Assembly (NCBI RefSeq): GCF_019711195.1
Contig: NZ_CP081299.1
Coordinates: forward strand, 1,612,001-1,676,000
Length of the DNA: 64,000 nt
Source of the DNA: Dyadobacter sp. NIV53
Lineage (GTDB): Bacteria; Bacteroidota; Bacteroidia; Cytophagales; Spirosomataceae
Reading direction: 5' to 3'
Part shown: positions 27,942-36,884 of the stretch, one piece after another
Numbering within the stretch: the stretch's first letter is position 1
How the letters are laid out: the number at the start of each line of letters is the position of its first letter
Position numbers and translations under genes: made by a program
Notes under the pieces: model-generated
What the model was told of the DNA's origin: nothing
Database searches by the model: none
The model's input: the letters and a program-made list of their open reading frames with translations, nothing else

Positions 27942-28555
27942 ATGAGAAAATACCTTATCATATTCTTTTTGTCTGCCTTAGGAAATGTTCCTGCATGGTC
28001 TCAGGATCACTACGATCCACAAAATGCACTGAGCAGCGAAGAGCTTTTCCTTAAACAAAGCGGAGATAACCGAGTCATTGGTGCTCCTGGCCAAAAATAT
28101 CTTGTTCTCGATGCGTCTCCTGTTCTCGGCGGTTTTCACCGTTATCGTTTTTTCCTGGCGATAATATTAAGTTCAGGATGAATAATGAAACAATCCGGTT
28201 CAATGAAACTATCGCAAGTGTGAACGATTCTTCTTTTACTATTGGTATTGTCAATGAGGCAGTGGGAAGAATGGATTATCAGGAAATACTTTTAAAAGAT
28301 ATCCGTCTTATGAAGGTTTCGCGGAGAATACCTTTTGTTTCCCAGGCAGCTGTATTTCTTCCTTTGGCAGGACTAATTTACATCGGTGCTGATTTTTTCA
28401 ATAAAGGGATTGATAATAAACGTTTTACAACCGACTCTTCGTCTATTATTGTAGGCGGCGCATTAATGGTTACAGGTTTATTCTGTTACAAAATGACTTT
28501 TGCTTCTCTGAAAATGAACCATAAAAACAAGCTGAAAGTACTTGAAACCTATTAA
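27942..28555 (+). pseudogene. Unrecognised exported membrane-associated protein, frameshifted
   Basis: ATG at 27942 encodes a signal peptide (MRKYLIIFFLSALGNVPAWS, cleavage near WSQ) followed by about 60 residues, then the frame closes at TGA 28179-28181. The next frame, from 28178, continues with a soluble region (IASVNDSSFTIGIVN) and two hydrophobic segments (PFVSQAAVFLPLAGLIYIGA and IIVGGALMVTGLFCY). Adding one T to the T6 run at 28148-28153 joins them as RYRFFPGDNIKFRMNN, giving a single protein of about 204 residues. No family was recognised. A short regulatory-looking beta region plus two C-terminal helices suggests an inner-membrane protein, but this is speculative. Confidence 0.6.
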
Positions 28556-28683
28556 AGCCTGCTATTTTAACCAAAATCTGTATATATTCAGATATATAAA
28601 TGTAACTCTGTGAAACTTCACGCTTTGCGTTGTTTTCACTTATCAAACCCCGCGTTAAACACGCCAAAAAATCCGAAATTCCA

Positions 28684-29919
28684 GTGAAATCTATTCTTGT
28701 ACAACCACCTCAACAACCAATAAGAGCCGAAATAAGACTTGTAGCGTCTAAAAGCGAATGCAACAGAGCCTTGATTATCAATGCACTTACAGGTTTTCAA
28801 TGTGAGCTTTCCAATATTTCTGAGGCCCGCGACTCACAAACAATGCAGCGGTTATTGCAATCCGCTGAGCCGGTTGCGGATGTTATTGATGCAGGAACTA
28901 CCATGCGTTTTTTGACTGCCTATTTTGCTGTAACCAACCAGAAAAAACGCATGACCGGTACGCCGCGAATGTGTGAACGCCCGATTGGAATCCTGGTTGA
29001 TGCATTGCGGATTTTAGGAGCAGACATTCAATATGAAAATGCAGAAGGTTATCCTCCTCTTCTGATCAATGGATTTTCTTATTCAGGCCAGAATGAATTG
29101 AGTATGCGTGGTGACGTGAGCAGCCAGTATGTATCAGCGTTACTTCTTATTGCCCCTGCATTACCAAGCGGACTGACAATCAAACTGAATGGCGAAGTAG
29201 GTTCACGCCCGTATATTGAAATGACACTCAACCAGATGGCAACATTTGGCATTGATTATAAAGCGGATTGGAAAACAAATACTTTACATGTTCCGCCAAT
29301 GAAATACCAGGCAGCTCCATATGCTATTGAATCTGACTGGTCCGGCGCAAGTTATTGGTATAGCATTGTGGCACTTGCTGATGATGCAGAAGTAGAACTT
29401 TTAGGTTTACAAAAAGCATCGTTGCAAGGCGATAGCGCGATTGTTGAGATCATGAGCCATTTGGGCGTTGACAGCGTTTTTACCGAACGTGGTGTGCTTC
29501 TTAAAAAAATACCCGCAGCAGCTTCTATCGGATGGGATTTTGCCAATTGCCCCGACCTGGTTCAAACAGTCGCAGTTTGCTGTGCAATTAAAAAAATTCC
29601 TCTTTCTTTAACCGGAATCGAAAGTCTTAAAATAAAAGAAACAGACCGCGTACTGGCTCTTCAGCAAGAGCTGCAAAAAATCGGTGCAGAACTGAATGAA
29701 ATTGAAACCAACCATTTATACCGTGTTTCAAACATAGAAAACTGGTCGGAAAATGAGACTCCCTCTATTCATACGTATGACGATCATCGCATGGCTATGG
29801 CATTTGCACCAGTTGGAATGGTTCGTCCGATAATTATTGAAGAACCGGATGTAGTTGTAAAATCTTATCCGGGATATTGGAAAGATCTTGCTGTTGTTAC
29901 CGAATGGCAGGAAATATAA
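28684..29919 (+). CDS. aroA: 3-phosphoshikimate 1-carboxyvinyltransferase (EPSP synthase)
   Basis: The shikimate-pathway enzyme that adds enolpyruvate from PEP to shikimate 3-phosphate. With GTG at 28684 it has 411 residues and starts with the usual VKSILVQPPQQPIRAEIRL; an upstream in-frame TTG at 28630 would add 18 residues unlike the family. Signatures: ASKSECNRALIINAL, DAGTTMRFLTAYFAVT, RMCERPIGILVDALR, RGDVSSQYVSALLLIAP, and the C-terminal IKETDRVLALQQEL and YDDHRMAMAFA. It is of the Bacteroidota lineage by length and motif details. It lies downstream of the frameshifted envelope gene on the same strand. Confidence 0.93.
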   Translation: MKSILVQPPQQPIRAEIRLVASKSECNRALIINALTGFQCELSNISEARDSQTMQRLLQSAEPVADVIDAGTTMRFLTAYFAVTNQKKRMTGTPRMCERPIGILVDALRILGADIQYENAEGYPPLLINGFSYSGQNELSMRGDVSSQYVSALLLIAPALPSGLTIKLNGEVGSRPYIEMTLNQMATFGIDYKADWKTNTLHVPPMKYQAAPYAIESDWSGASYWYSIVALADDAEVELLGLQKASLQGDSAIVEIMSHLGVDSVFTERGVLLKKIPAAASIGWDFANCPDLVQTVAVCCAIKKIPLSLTGIESLKIKETDRVLALQQELQKIGAELNEIETNHLYRVSNIENWSENETPSIHTYDDHRMAMAFAPVGMVRPIIIEEPDVVVKSYPGYWKDLAVVTEWQEI

Positions 29920-29935
29920 TTTTTCATTTTCTAAA

Positions 29936-29981
29936 AACCGGCCCGAATGCAATAGCCAGGCTATTTCTTTCTGACCGGTTT
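29936..29981 (+). terminator. Possible nested hairpin after aroA
   Basis: Outer arms AAACCGG (29936-29942) and CCGGTTT (29975-29981) enclose an inner AATAGCC-A-GGCTATT (29951-29965). No strong T tail follows, so its role as a terminator is uncertain. Confidence 0.35.
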
Positions 29982-30007
29982 ACCACACACTGTCAATAAG
30001 CATTTCA

Positions 30008-31591
30008 ATGGAATCCTCCGCTCTTTCTTTTCTTTCCTCTGTTCCTGTTTGGGTTTATATTGTGCTTCCTCTTTTAGCAATAGCACTTAGAGATATGCTG
30101 CAAAGAAAACATACAATTCAGCATAATTTTCCACTTCTTGGTCATTTTCGTTACATGATCGAAAAGATCGGGCCTGAATTGCGGCAATATATTGTAGCTA
30201 ATAACCGGGAAGAACTTCCATTCAACCGCCGCCAGAGATCCTGGATTTATGCTTCCTCAAAAAATGAAAATAATTACCAGGGTTTTGGAACAGATCAGGA
30301 TATGCAGGAAGCTGGTTATGTTTTGATCAAACCGGCTATGTTACCTTACAAACTTCCGGCAGCACATCCGCATCATGTAAGCAATGGAAAAGATCCCAAC
30401 CACTACACCATCCCGTCAGCAAAGGTAATTGGTGAATACCACCAGCGCAGGCGTCCGTACCGGCCTCATTCTGTGATTAATATCAGTGCCATGAGTTTTG
30501 GGTCTTTGTCCGCCCGTGCGGTAGAATCCATGAATAAAGGGTCGTTACAATTTGGCAATTATCATAATACTGGCGAAGGTGGCTTGTCGCCGTATCACAA
30601 ATTTGGTGCCGATGTGGTTTTCAACATGGGCACCTCCTATTTTGGTGTTCGTGATAACGAAGGGAATTTCAGGATGGAGAAACTAGTCAAAATGACCCAG
30701 AATAATCCGTTCGTAAGGATGATCGAGCTTAAATTATCACAAGGTGCAAAGCCAGGTAAAGGTGGTGTGCTTCCTGCAAGTAAAATAACGGCCGAAATTG
30801 CTGAAATTCGCCAGGTGCCTATGGGCATTGATATTGTTTCTCCTCCCTATCACAGTGCATTTTCTGATGTTCGGGGTATGATTGAATTCATTGAGCAAAT
30901 GGCTGAATCAACTGGTTTGCCCGTTGGAATTAAATCAGCCATAGGGAAAACAGATATGTGGGAGGAACTGGCCGATATGATGATTGAAACCGGAAAAGGG
31001 CCTGATTTTATAACTATAGATGGTGGCGAAGGAGGTACCGGAGCTGCACCACCATCTTTTGCCGATCACGTAGCATTACCTCTTGTATTTGCTTTTAGTA
31101 CAGTTTATAAAATATTTCAAAAAAGAAACCTGACTGATAAAATTACTTTTATTGCATCGGGTAAACTAGGTTTACCCGCTCAGGCAGTAATGGCGTTTTC
31201 CATGGGCGCCGATATCATCAATGTTGCCAGGGAAGCTATGATGTCGATTGGCTGTATCCAGGCACAAACCTGCCATACGAACAATTGCCCTACCGGCATT
31301 ACTACCAATAACAAATGGCTAGGTGCTGGTCTTGACCCGACTTTAAAAAGTGAACGGTTTTACAATTACATGAAAACCCTGTCAAAGGAAATCATTGAAA
31401 TTACGCACGCGGTTGGTTACGAACACCCCTGTCAGTTTGGAATGAATGACGTCGATATTTCTATGGGAGACAATAACCGGACTATCCCACTGGCCGATAA
31501 TTATGGATATTTAAAAACCATTGTACCATATTCAGGCTTTAATGCGCTGTTGGACTGCCAGCATTTGGGAGGGAAAAGTGAGAAGTTTTAA
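30008..31591 (+). CDS. FMN-binding glutamate synthase-family protein
   Basis: A 527-residue protein consisting of the central FMN/Fe-S domain of glutamate synthase, with an N-terminal membrane-like segment (about residues 12-24). It has no glutaminase domain, so it cannot be a complete GltB. Signatures: NISAMSFGSLSARAVESMN, GEGGLSPYH, QGAKPGKGGVLPASKI, ITIDGGEGGTGAAPPSF and the Cys set CIQAQTCHTNNCP (C-x5-C-x4-C, the 3Fe-4S pattern). Such proteins are widespread and assigned to glutamate synthase-like or related FMN chemistry; the physiological reaction is not established. It starts 88 bases after aroA. Confidence 0.88.
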   Translation: MESSALSFLSSVPVWVYIVLPLLAIALRDMLQRKHTIQHNFPLLGHFRYMIEKIGPELRQYIVANNREELPFNRRQRSWIYASSKNENNYQGFGTDQDMQEAGYVLIKPAMLPYKLPAAHPHHVSNGKDPNHYTIPSAKVIGEYHQRRRPYRPHSVINISAMSFGSLSARAVESMNKGSLQFGNYHNTGEGGLSPYHKFGADVVFNMGTSYFGVRDNEGNFRMEKLVKMTQNNPFVRMIELKLSQGAKPGKGGVLPASKITAEIAEIRQVPMGIDIVSPPYHSAFSDVRGMIEFIEQMAESTGLPVGIKSAIGKTDMWEELADMMIETGKGPDFITIDGGEGGTGAAPPSFADHVALPLVFAFSTVYKIFQKRNLTDKITFIASGKLGLPAQAVMAFSMGADIINVAREAMMSIGCIQAQTCHTNNCPTGITTNNKWLGAGLDPTLKSERFYNYMKTLSKEIIEITHAVGYEHPCQFGMNDVDISMGDNNRTIPLADNYGYLKTIVPYSGFNALLDCQHLGGKSEKF

Positions 31592-31643
31592 AGTTTAGAG
31601 TTCAGAAGCGCAGCTGCGCCGTACAAAGTCCAGAGTTTACAAT

Positions 31644-32324
31644 ATGAGTGTCAGGATAAAATTTTACATTAAAGTGTTATTTTTATTACTTGCCACTATT
31701 TCGTGCTCCAAAGAGAATCTGTCTTCCAATTCCGACTCCGCATATTTTCCTTTAAGTATAGGTCAATCTACAAAATTCGATATTGAACGTACAATTTATT
31801 CACTATCTTCATCACCGGAAACCGATCATTTATTAACATTACAGGTTATCTCAGATTCATTTAAGGATATCCATGAACAGCAGGTTTTCAAAACCATGTA
31901 TTATGTTCAGGAGAATAAATCAGAATGGAAATTGGATTCTACCGGTACATCCTGGCATACTCTGGATAAAGCTTTAAGCCAGGAAAATGGCCGGACAATA
32001 GTAAATATGTGTTTCCCTTTGACTGAAAAAGTGATGTGGAATGGAAATCTATTTAATTCCAACGGTGAGACCATGTTCAGGGCAGTTGATGTGGGTGAGC
32101 CATTTCAGATCGGCAATACAATTTACCCCAATACAGTTACAATTATCAGGCAGGACGACTCAACACTTTTATCAAAAAATAAGTATATAGAAATATATGC
32201 AAAAGACGTTGGCTTAATCAGGAAGGAAAAAGTATTTCTACAATATTGCAACCCGTCTGATTGTGTAGGGAATGGAGTTATTAATACCGGCTGGAAAGAG
32301 CTTAGCACAATTAAAAATGATTGA
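31644..32324 (+). CDS. Unrecognised lipoprotein
   Basis: A 226-residue protein with a lipoprotein signal: a hydrophobic N-terminal helix then LLATISC, with Cys as the probable lipidation site at about residue 21. The rest is predicted mostly beta (SLSSSPETDHLLTLQVISD, NTIYPNTVTIIRQDDS) with two further Cys in LQYCNPSDCVG near the C-terminus. No family recognised. The subtilase gene starts five bases after its stop, so the two are almost certainly cotranscribed, hinting at a shared envelope role. Confidence 0.75.
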   Translation: MSVRIKFYIKVLFLLLATISCSKENLSSNSDSAYFPLSIGQSTKFDIERTIYSLSSSPETDHLLTLQVISDSFKDIHEQQVFKTMYYVQENKSEWKLDSTGTSWHTLDKALSQENGRTIVNMCFPLTEKVMWNGNLFNSNGETMFRAVDVGEPFQIGNTIYPNTVTIIRQDDSTLLSKNKYIEIYAKDVGLIRKEKVFLQYCNPSDCVGNGVINTGWKELSTIKND

Positions 32325-32329
32325 AAATA

Positions 32330-33994
32330 ATGGCTAAATCTATATTACTAATTCTGTTTTGTATCTTATTTACAACAAGTTACGGAATCGCCCAAAGTAA
32401 TCCACGTTATCTTATTCTATATAAGGATAAAGCCAATTCGTTATATACTGTTGATAAGCCTGCTGAATTTCTGTCTGAGCGTTCAATTTCCCGTAGAGCA
32501 CGTCAGAATATTCCCGTAACTATCCAGGATTTTCCGGTAAATCCGGGTTATGTCTGGGCCATTGGACAAACGGGCGCAAAGGTCATTTACTCTTCCCGAT
32601 GGTTCAATGGTTCCTTGGTGGAAGCATCGGATGCACAACTGGCAGATATTAAAAAGCTAAGTTTTTATAAAGGGATTGAACTCAATCTACCAGTTGCAAA
32701 TCTTACATCCAAATCTCCCGGCATTGAAAGAATCAGTGCTGTTGATCGAAAGATGGAAACATCGGAAGAATTGAATTATGGCAGAATGAATGACCAATTG
32801 GCGTTAATGGAAGTGCCTCAATTGCACGACAAAGGCTTTCACGGAGAAAATATGATCATTTCCGTAATTGATAATGGTTTTATAAACGGTAAAAATCTCG
32901 GTTTTTTAAAGCCTGTTTTTGATGAAAACCGCGTGTTGGATACACATGATTTTGTTGGCCGGGATGGTAACGTGTACAATGACGGGTCCCATGGGCTTGA
33001 AGTACTATCGACCATCGCTGCTTACGCACCTTCTTCCATGATTGGTGCAGCGTTTAAAGCTACTTTTGCATTGTACGTAACAGAAGCTAACCTGGTTGAA
33101 TCGCCTTATGAAGAAATAACATGGCTTTTAGCGGCTGAAAGAGCTGATAGTGTGGGTACTGATATAATCAGTTCATCACTGGGTTACAGTTACTTCGACG
33201 GAGAATTTGACACTCCGGCATATAATCATACTTATGCGGATATGGATGGGAAAACAACAATCATAAGCCGTGCCGCCCGCTATGCTACCAGAAAAGGTAT
33301 CTTAGTAGTAATCTCCGCTGGAAATGAGGGCAACGATCCCTGGCGTTATATTACTGCTCCGGCCGATGTAGATTCCGTTTTGAGCGTAGGCGCAACAAAT
33401 TATGACCTGAGCTACGCTGCATTCAGTTCAATTGGGCCTAATTACATTGGTCAGCAAAAACCAGATGTTGCTGCTGTTGGAGCGGGAACTGTCGTTGGTA
33501 ATGCATCAGGAAATGTAGGTTTAAATAATGGTACTTCTTTTTCAACTCCGCTAATTGCAGGTTTGTCAGCGATTTTATGGCAGGCATACCCGTATCTTTC
33601 AGCTCAGCAAGTTATTTCTGTACTGAAACGATCAGGAAACCAGGCTAATAATCCTGATAATATGCTCGGATATGGAGTTCCCAGTGTAAGCAAAGCTGAG
33701 AATATTATTTACGACGAATTTAAACCGTTGGGCGTAGAAAATGACTTACTAAAATCTATCATACTCTCTCCAAACCCAACCGCAAATGATCTGATATTAA
33801 CGATTCCCCAGTCGTTAGTTGGCAAAAAAGCATCATTCAGGATTTTTCATTCGAATGGCGGATTGCTTTCAAATTATGATGTGAATCTTTCCCAAACAAT
33901 GGCTGTCAATACAAAAGCATTAACGACCGGATTATATATAGCGAAAATCAAAGTGGGAAATCTGGAACGGGCTTTAAAATTTATAAAGCAATAG
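32330..33994 (+). CDS. S8 subtilisin-like peptidase with T9SS C-terminal sorting domain
   Basis: A 554-residue secreted serine protease. A signal peptide (MAKSILLILFCILFTTSYGI, cleavage near AQS) is followed by an inhibitor-like pro-region to about residue 145. The subtilase triad is Asp181 (ISVIDNGF), His221 (DGSHGLEVLST) and Ser403 (NGTSFSTPLIAG), with the oxyanion Asn332 in SAGNEGN. The last 75 residues have the type A sorting pattern of type IX secretion substrates (SPNPTANDL, then a GLYIAKIKVGN, ending in FIKQ). The start is ATG at 32330 rather than the TTG at 32321. It should be exported through the SprE/Por machinery, and it converges with the Nudix gene by a 14-base overlap. Confidence 0.92.
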   Translation: MAKSILLILFCILFTTSYGIAQSNPRYLILYKDKANSLYTVDKPAEFLSERSISRRARQNIPVTIQDFPVNPGYVWAIGQTGAKVIYSSRWFNGSLVEASDAQLADIKKLSFYKGIELNLPVANLTSKSPGIERISAVDRKMETSEELNYGRMNDQLALMEVPQLHDKGFHGENMIISVIDNGFINGKNLGFLKPVFDENRVLDTHDFVGRDGNVYNDGSHGLEVLSTIAAYAPSSMIGAAFKATFALYVTEANLVESPYEEITWLLAAERADSVGTDIISSSLGYSYFDGEFDTPAYNHTYADMDGKTTIISRAARYATRKGILVVISAGNEGNDPWRYITAPADVDSVLSVGATNYDLSYAAFSSIGPNYIGQQKPDVAAVGAGTVVGNASGNVGLNNGTSFSTPLIAGLSAILWQAYPYLSAQQVISVLKRSGNQANNPDNMLGYGVPSVSKAENIIYDEFKPLGVENDLLKSIILSPNPTANDLILTIPQSLVGKKASFRIFHSNGGLLSNYDVNLSQTMAVNTKALTTGLYIAKIKVGNLERALKFIKQ

Positions 33995-34520
33995 TTTTCC
34001 TTACCATCCGCATGATAGATTCTGAATCATTTAAATTTCCAATTTTCTGAATTGGTATCCATTTGACATCACGCGATTCGATATTGATGATCAGTTCCTC
34101 TGCCGGATCTGCTTCAAACAAGAATCGGATATCATAGTGATTATGTGCAGCATCTTTACTATTAGCAGGAATGAGATGAATATCTACATCAAAAATTCCA
34201 TTTTGCAATAATTTCACATTTTGAAGTCCGGTTTCTTCTTCCACTTCTTTTGCTGCAACGCCTATTACATCCGGATCTCCGTCACAATGTCCGCCTGGCT
34301 GAAACCAGCGATCCAGTTTGCGGTGATGCATAAGTAAAACTTCGTCCTTGCCAGGAGAAACGATCCAGCCCGAAGCGGTGACATGGCCGCATACTAGGCT
34401 TCTTTCAAAACAATCAGGGTTATTACTAACGAAGCTTTTTATATCTGCAAGCATTTCAAGCTCACCTGAATCTGCTGGCGTATAAGAATTAAGTAAAGCG
34501 TGTAAACTGTTTCGTTTCAT
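33981..34520 (-). CDS. Nudix hydrolase
   Basis: A 179-residue Nudix-fold pyrophosphohydrolase. The Nudix box runs from GGHCDGDPDVIGVAAKEVEE through to ETGL (about residues 95-118), fitting GX5EX7REUXEEXGU with a small change at the REU position (KEV). Substrate cannot be inferred. It starts 74 bases upstream of the divergent DUF2911 gene and overlaps the end of the subtilase gene by 14 bases on the opposite strand. Confidence 0.88.
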   Translation of the reverse strand: MKRNSLHALLNSYTPADSGELEMLADIKSFVSNNPDCFERSLVCGHVTASGWIVSPGKDEVLLMHHRKLDRWFQPGGHCDGDPDVIGVAAKEVEEETGLQNVKLLQNGIFDVDIHLIPANSKDAAHNHYDIRFLFEADPAEELIINIESRDVKWIPIQKIGNLNDSESIMRMVRKTIAL

Positions 34521-34594
34521 TGTAGGCTATCTAAACTTTTCATTCTAATTTCGCCGCAAGTTTAATATTTAAAGCAACAAACCACCCATTCGAA

Positions 34595-35506
34595 ATGAAA
34601 AAGTATCTTCTATCCATCTCCTTTGCCATTGCGATAACAGCTGCAACGTTAGCTCAGCGTACGCCTCAGGCCAGCCCAGCAGCCATTGTCATGCAAACTG
34701 TCGGAGTTACGGATTTTACTGTAAAATATTCAAGGCCAAGTATTAAGGGACGCAGGATATTGGCTGACAGTTCTGTACTGGCACCTTATAATGAAGTATG
34801 GCGTACAGGGGCCAATCAGGCAACTACACTGGAATCCGGTACTGAATTTTCTTTTGGCGGAAAGAAAGTGCCTGCCGGAAAATATGCGTTGTTTTCCATT
34901 CCATCCGGCGCAGCATGGACTATTATTCTGAACAAAAATTTTACCCAAGGTATTGATGCTTACAAAGAAGCTGACGATATAGCGCGCATTGTAGTGGTTC
35001 CTACATCAGCTGGTTATACTGAAACTTTCAGCATTGATTTTTCAAATCTTACCGACAGCACCGCCAATTTGAATCTGGCGTGGTCATCAGTGAAAGTTCC
35101 TGTACAGATTTCAGTTGAAACGCAAACTCTGACCATGGCTTCATTGAACAAAGCAGTTGCTGAAAAACCGGAAGATCCTGCAACGATGCAAACTGCGTCC
35201 GGTTATCTGCTATCAAAAGGAAAGGATTTACCTCAGGCATTAGCACTGGCTGACAAATCAATTGGCCTGAAAGAAACATTTTCAAATCTTTGGCTAAAAG
35301 CACAGATCCTGAACAAATTAGGAAAAGTATCTGAGGCATTACCCATCGCTCAAAAAGCATTAACTGTTGGAGCAGCATCGGGAGACAATGCCTTTGCAAG
35401 CTTCTACAAAGGACAAATTGAAAAAGGAATTGCAGGCATGACGGCGAAGTTGCCAATTGTGAAAGAAGCTGCTTCGGTGGTTAAGGGGAAGAAAAAGAAG
35501 AAATAA
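34595..35506 (+). CDS. DUF2911-domain exported protein
   Basis: A 303-residue exported protein. A signal peptide ends at about LAQ (residue 21). The DUF2911 domain follows, with the family motifs VTDFTVKYSRPSIKGR, VWRTGANQATTLES and VPAGKYALFSIP. The C-terminal third is TPR-like (LNKAVAEKPEDPATMQTA, LALADKSIGLKETFSNLWLK). DUF2911 proteins are common in Bacteroidota; no enzymatic function is known. A strong terminator follows. Confidence 0.85.
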   Translation: MKKYLLSISFAIAITAATLAQRTPQASPAAIVMQTVGVTDFTVKYSRPSIKGRRILADSSVLAPYNEVWRTGANQATTLESGTEFSFGGKKVPAGKYALFSIPSGAAWTIILNKNFTQGIDAYKEADDIARIVVVPTSAGYTETFSIDFSNLTDSTANLNLAWSSVKVPVQISVETQTLTMASLNKAVAEKPEDPATMQTASGYLLSKGKDLPQALALADKSIGLKETFSNLWLKAQILNKLGKVSEALPIAQKALTVGAASGDNAFASFYKGQIEKGIAGMTAKLPIVKEAASVVKGKKKKK

Positions 35507-35550
35507 TTTCAACTGAATAATTTAAGGAACTAAGCCTGCAAAGTTTAAGC

Positions 35551-35590
35551 TTTAATAACCGGAGTCAGGCATCTCCGGTTATTAAAATAG
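35551..35590 (+). terminator. Intrinsic terminator after the DUF2911 gene
   Basis: Perfect 14-bp arms TTTAATAACCGGAG (35551-35564) and CTCCGGTTATTAAA (35573-35586) around an 8-base loop. A plain T tail is missing, since A follows the stem, but the inner arms end in T/A runs. Confidence 0.7.
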
Positions 35591-35621
35591 TCCACGATTC
35601 TTAAACACACATATCAACTCA

Positions 35622-35639
35622 TGTACCTGTTTATGTACA
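35622..35639 (+). promoter_or_regulatory. YefM-type operator: paired TGTACA sites
   Basis: TGTACC (35622-35627) and TGTACA (35634-35639, inside the palindrome ATGTACAT) lie 12 bases centre to centre, just ahead of the yefM-like gene. From memory, the E. coli yefM-yoeB operator is built from two palindromes with a TGTACA core at this same spacing. Autoregulation is inferred. Confidence 0.6.
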
Positions 35640-35675
35640 TAACTGTATTTATTTTTACATTATAAGCGCAATATC

Positions 35676-35923
35676 ATGAGAACAATAACAGTCAGCGAAT
35701 TCCGAAAAAACATCAAAAAATATGCGGTTTTAGCGAATACAGAAAAAGTAATCGTTAATCGCGGCGATGGCAAAGCGTTTGCAATCGTGCCAATTGAAGC
35801 TTTAGAAGATAATGGCTACGATCCCGAATTTGTAAAAAAAATTTTGATGCTGATAAATCTGCGAAAGAGGGCAATGTTACAAGGATTAAAGATGCCAAAA
35901 ATATATGGGCAGATATTCTGTAG
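35676..35923 (+). pseudogene. yefM: YefM/Phd-family antitoxin, frameshifted
   Basis: ATG at 35676 begins MRTITVSEFRKNIKKYAVLA, the DNA-binding Phd/YefM N-terminus, with VIVNRGDGKAFAIVPIEAL following. At the A8/T4 run (35834-35845) the frame breaks: as written, translation runs into an unrelated tail ending at 35930. Adding one base restores an acidic, Lys-rich toxin-binding tail ending in AKNIWADIL and TAG at 35921-35923. This overlaps the toxin ATG (35905) by 19 bases, the usual coupling in these operons. The antitoxin should bind and neutralise the downstream YoeB-like RNase and repress the paired operator. Confidence 0.85.
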
Positions 35924-36178
35924 ACATTAAGAAAAAGGCAATTGGCTGAACTTTATAAATCTGGCAATAAAGCTGATATAAAGAAAGTTGAAGTTATCTT
36001 TTTGGAATTAGAAGAACATCAAGAGATAGGTCCTGGCAACCCGGAACAACTGAAGTATGAACTTTCCGGATTTTGGTCAAGGAGAATTAATCCAAAAGAC
36101 AGGCTTGTTTATAAAATTGACAATTTAGAAGTAATCGTGACCATCCTCTCCGCCAAAGGGCATTATTCGGATAAATAA
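35905..36178 (+). pseudogene. yoeB: YoeB/Txe-family toxin, frameshifted near its start
   Basis: ATG at 35905 begins MGRYSVDIKKKAI, and the frame then closes at TGA 35947-35949. Removing one G from the GG at 35944-35945 gives MGRYSVDIKKKAIAELYKSG and a protein of about 90 residues. The downstream part has the YoeB core: GNPEQLKYELSGFWSRRI, with the conserved Glu/Arg region, then RLVYKI and the terminal SAKGHY, where E. coli YoeB has YHY with its catalytic His. YoeB-like toxins cleave mRNA at the ribosomal A site. Both partners of the module carry a single-base indel. Confidence 0.82.
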
Positions 36179-36194
36179 ATTATATCCCCTACCC

Positions 36195-36803
36195 TCACCT
36201 GAAAAACCGCGGAATAGTCCATTCATATCTTACAGCTAAAATCCGGATTACTATAATCAACAGAGAAGAAGCAATAAATGCTGTATTTCTTTCTACACCA
36301 ATCCTGTTAAGAATCAGGTAACAACAGGCACCTGCCAGACAAGCCGTTGCATAAACTTCTTTCCGGTAAATAATCGGGATTTCATTGGTCATTACATCCC
36401 GGATCACACCACCCATTATAGCAGTAAAAATCCCCATAATTGCGGCAATTTCAGGTCTTACTCCTAAATTCAGGGCTTTTTCAGTACCTACAATAGTGAA
36501 AAGCGCAATTCCGCAGGTATCAAAAAAGAAAAGTGTTCTTCTTAAACGGATGAGGTATTTGTAAAAAATGAAGGTTACTACAATTCCGGTGATAATGGCA
36601 TAAATGATGGTGATGTCACTTATCCAGACCAAAGGATAACTATTCAGGAGAATATCCCGCAAAGTACCACCGCCAATAGATGAAATAAAAGCAGTAAAAC
36701 TCGCTCCAAACCAATCCTGATACTTCTGACCTTTTATAGCAAGAGCACCGGAAATAGCAAAAGAAAATGTTCCAATAATTTCTAAAATGTACTGAATACT
36801 CAT
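36195..36803 (-). CDS. TRIC/UPF0126-type membrane channel
   Basis: A 202-residue membrane protein with six or seven predicted helices and the internal duplication of the UPF0126/TRIC family: FAISGALAIKGQKYQDWFGA and GGGTLRDILL in the first half, GGVIRDVMTNEIPIIYRKE in the second. Bacterial TRIC proteins are cation channels with some counter-ion role; E. coli YicG/YadS belong here. A 17-bp palindromic hairpin lies three bases before its start. Confidence 0.9.
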   Translation of the reverse strand: MSIQYILEIIGTFSFAISGALAIKGQKYQDWFGASFTAFISSIGGGTLRDILLNSYPLVWISDITIIYAIITGIVVTFIFYKYLIRLRRTLFFFDTCGIALFTIVGTEKALNLGVRPEIAAIMGIFTAIMGGVIRDVMTNEIPIIYRKEVYATACLAGACCYLILNRIGVERNTAFIASSLLIIVIRILAVRYEWTIPRFFR

Positions 36804-36805
36804 AG

Positions 36806-36864
36806 GAAGAGTGATGAATTAAGAGTTAAGAATACCTTTTCTAATATTTAATTCATCACTCTTC
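36806..36864. terminator. Long inverted repeat between thyA and the TRIC gene
   Basis: Perfect 17-bp arms GAAGAGTGATGAATTAA (36806-36822) and TTAATTCATCACTCTTC (36848-36864) with a 25-base spacer. On the plus strand T-rich sequence follows; on the minus strand the arm ends two bases before the TRIC ATG. It may end thyA transcription or act in the mRNA leader. Confidence 0.6.
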
Positions 36865-36884
36865 ATTTTTAACCCTTAATTATT

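Noticed and set aside
28630..28683. N-terminal extension of aroA from a TTG start
   Set aside because: The added 18 residues do not resemble EPSP synthases; the GTG at 28684 gives the normal N-terminus.
30008..31591. Glutamate synthase large subunit (GltB)
   Set aside because: The glutaminase and C-terminal domains are absent; only the FMN/Fe-S core is present.
31609..31620. Palindrome GCGCAGCTGCGC after the GltS-like gene
   Set aside because: A short GC palindrome without a T tail or partner site; no function can be supported.
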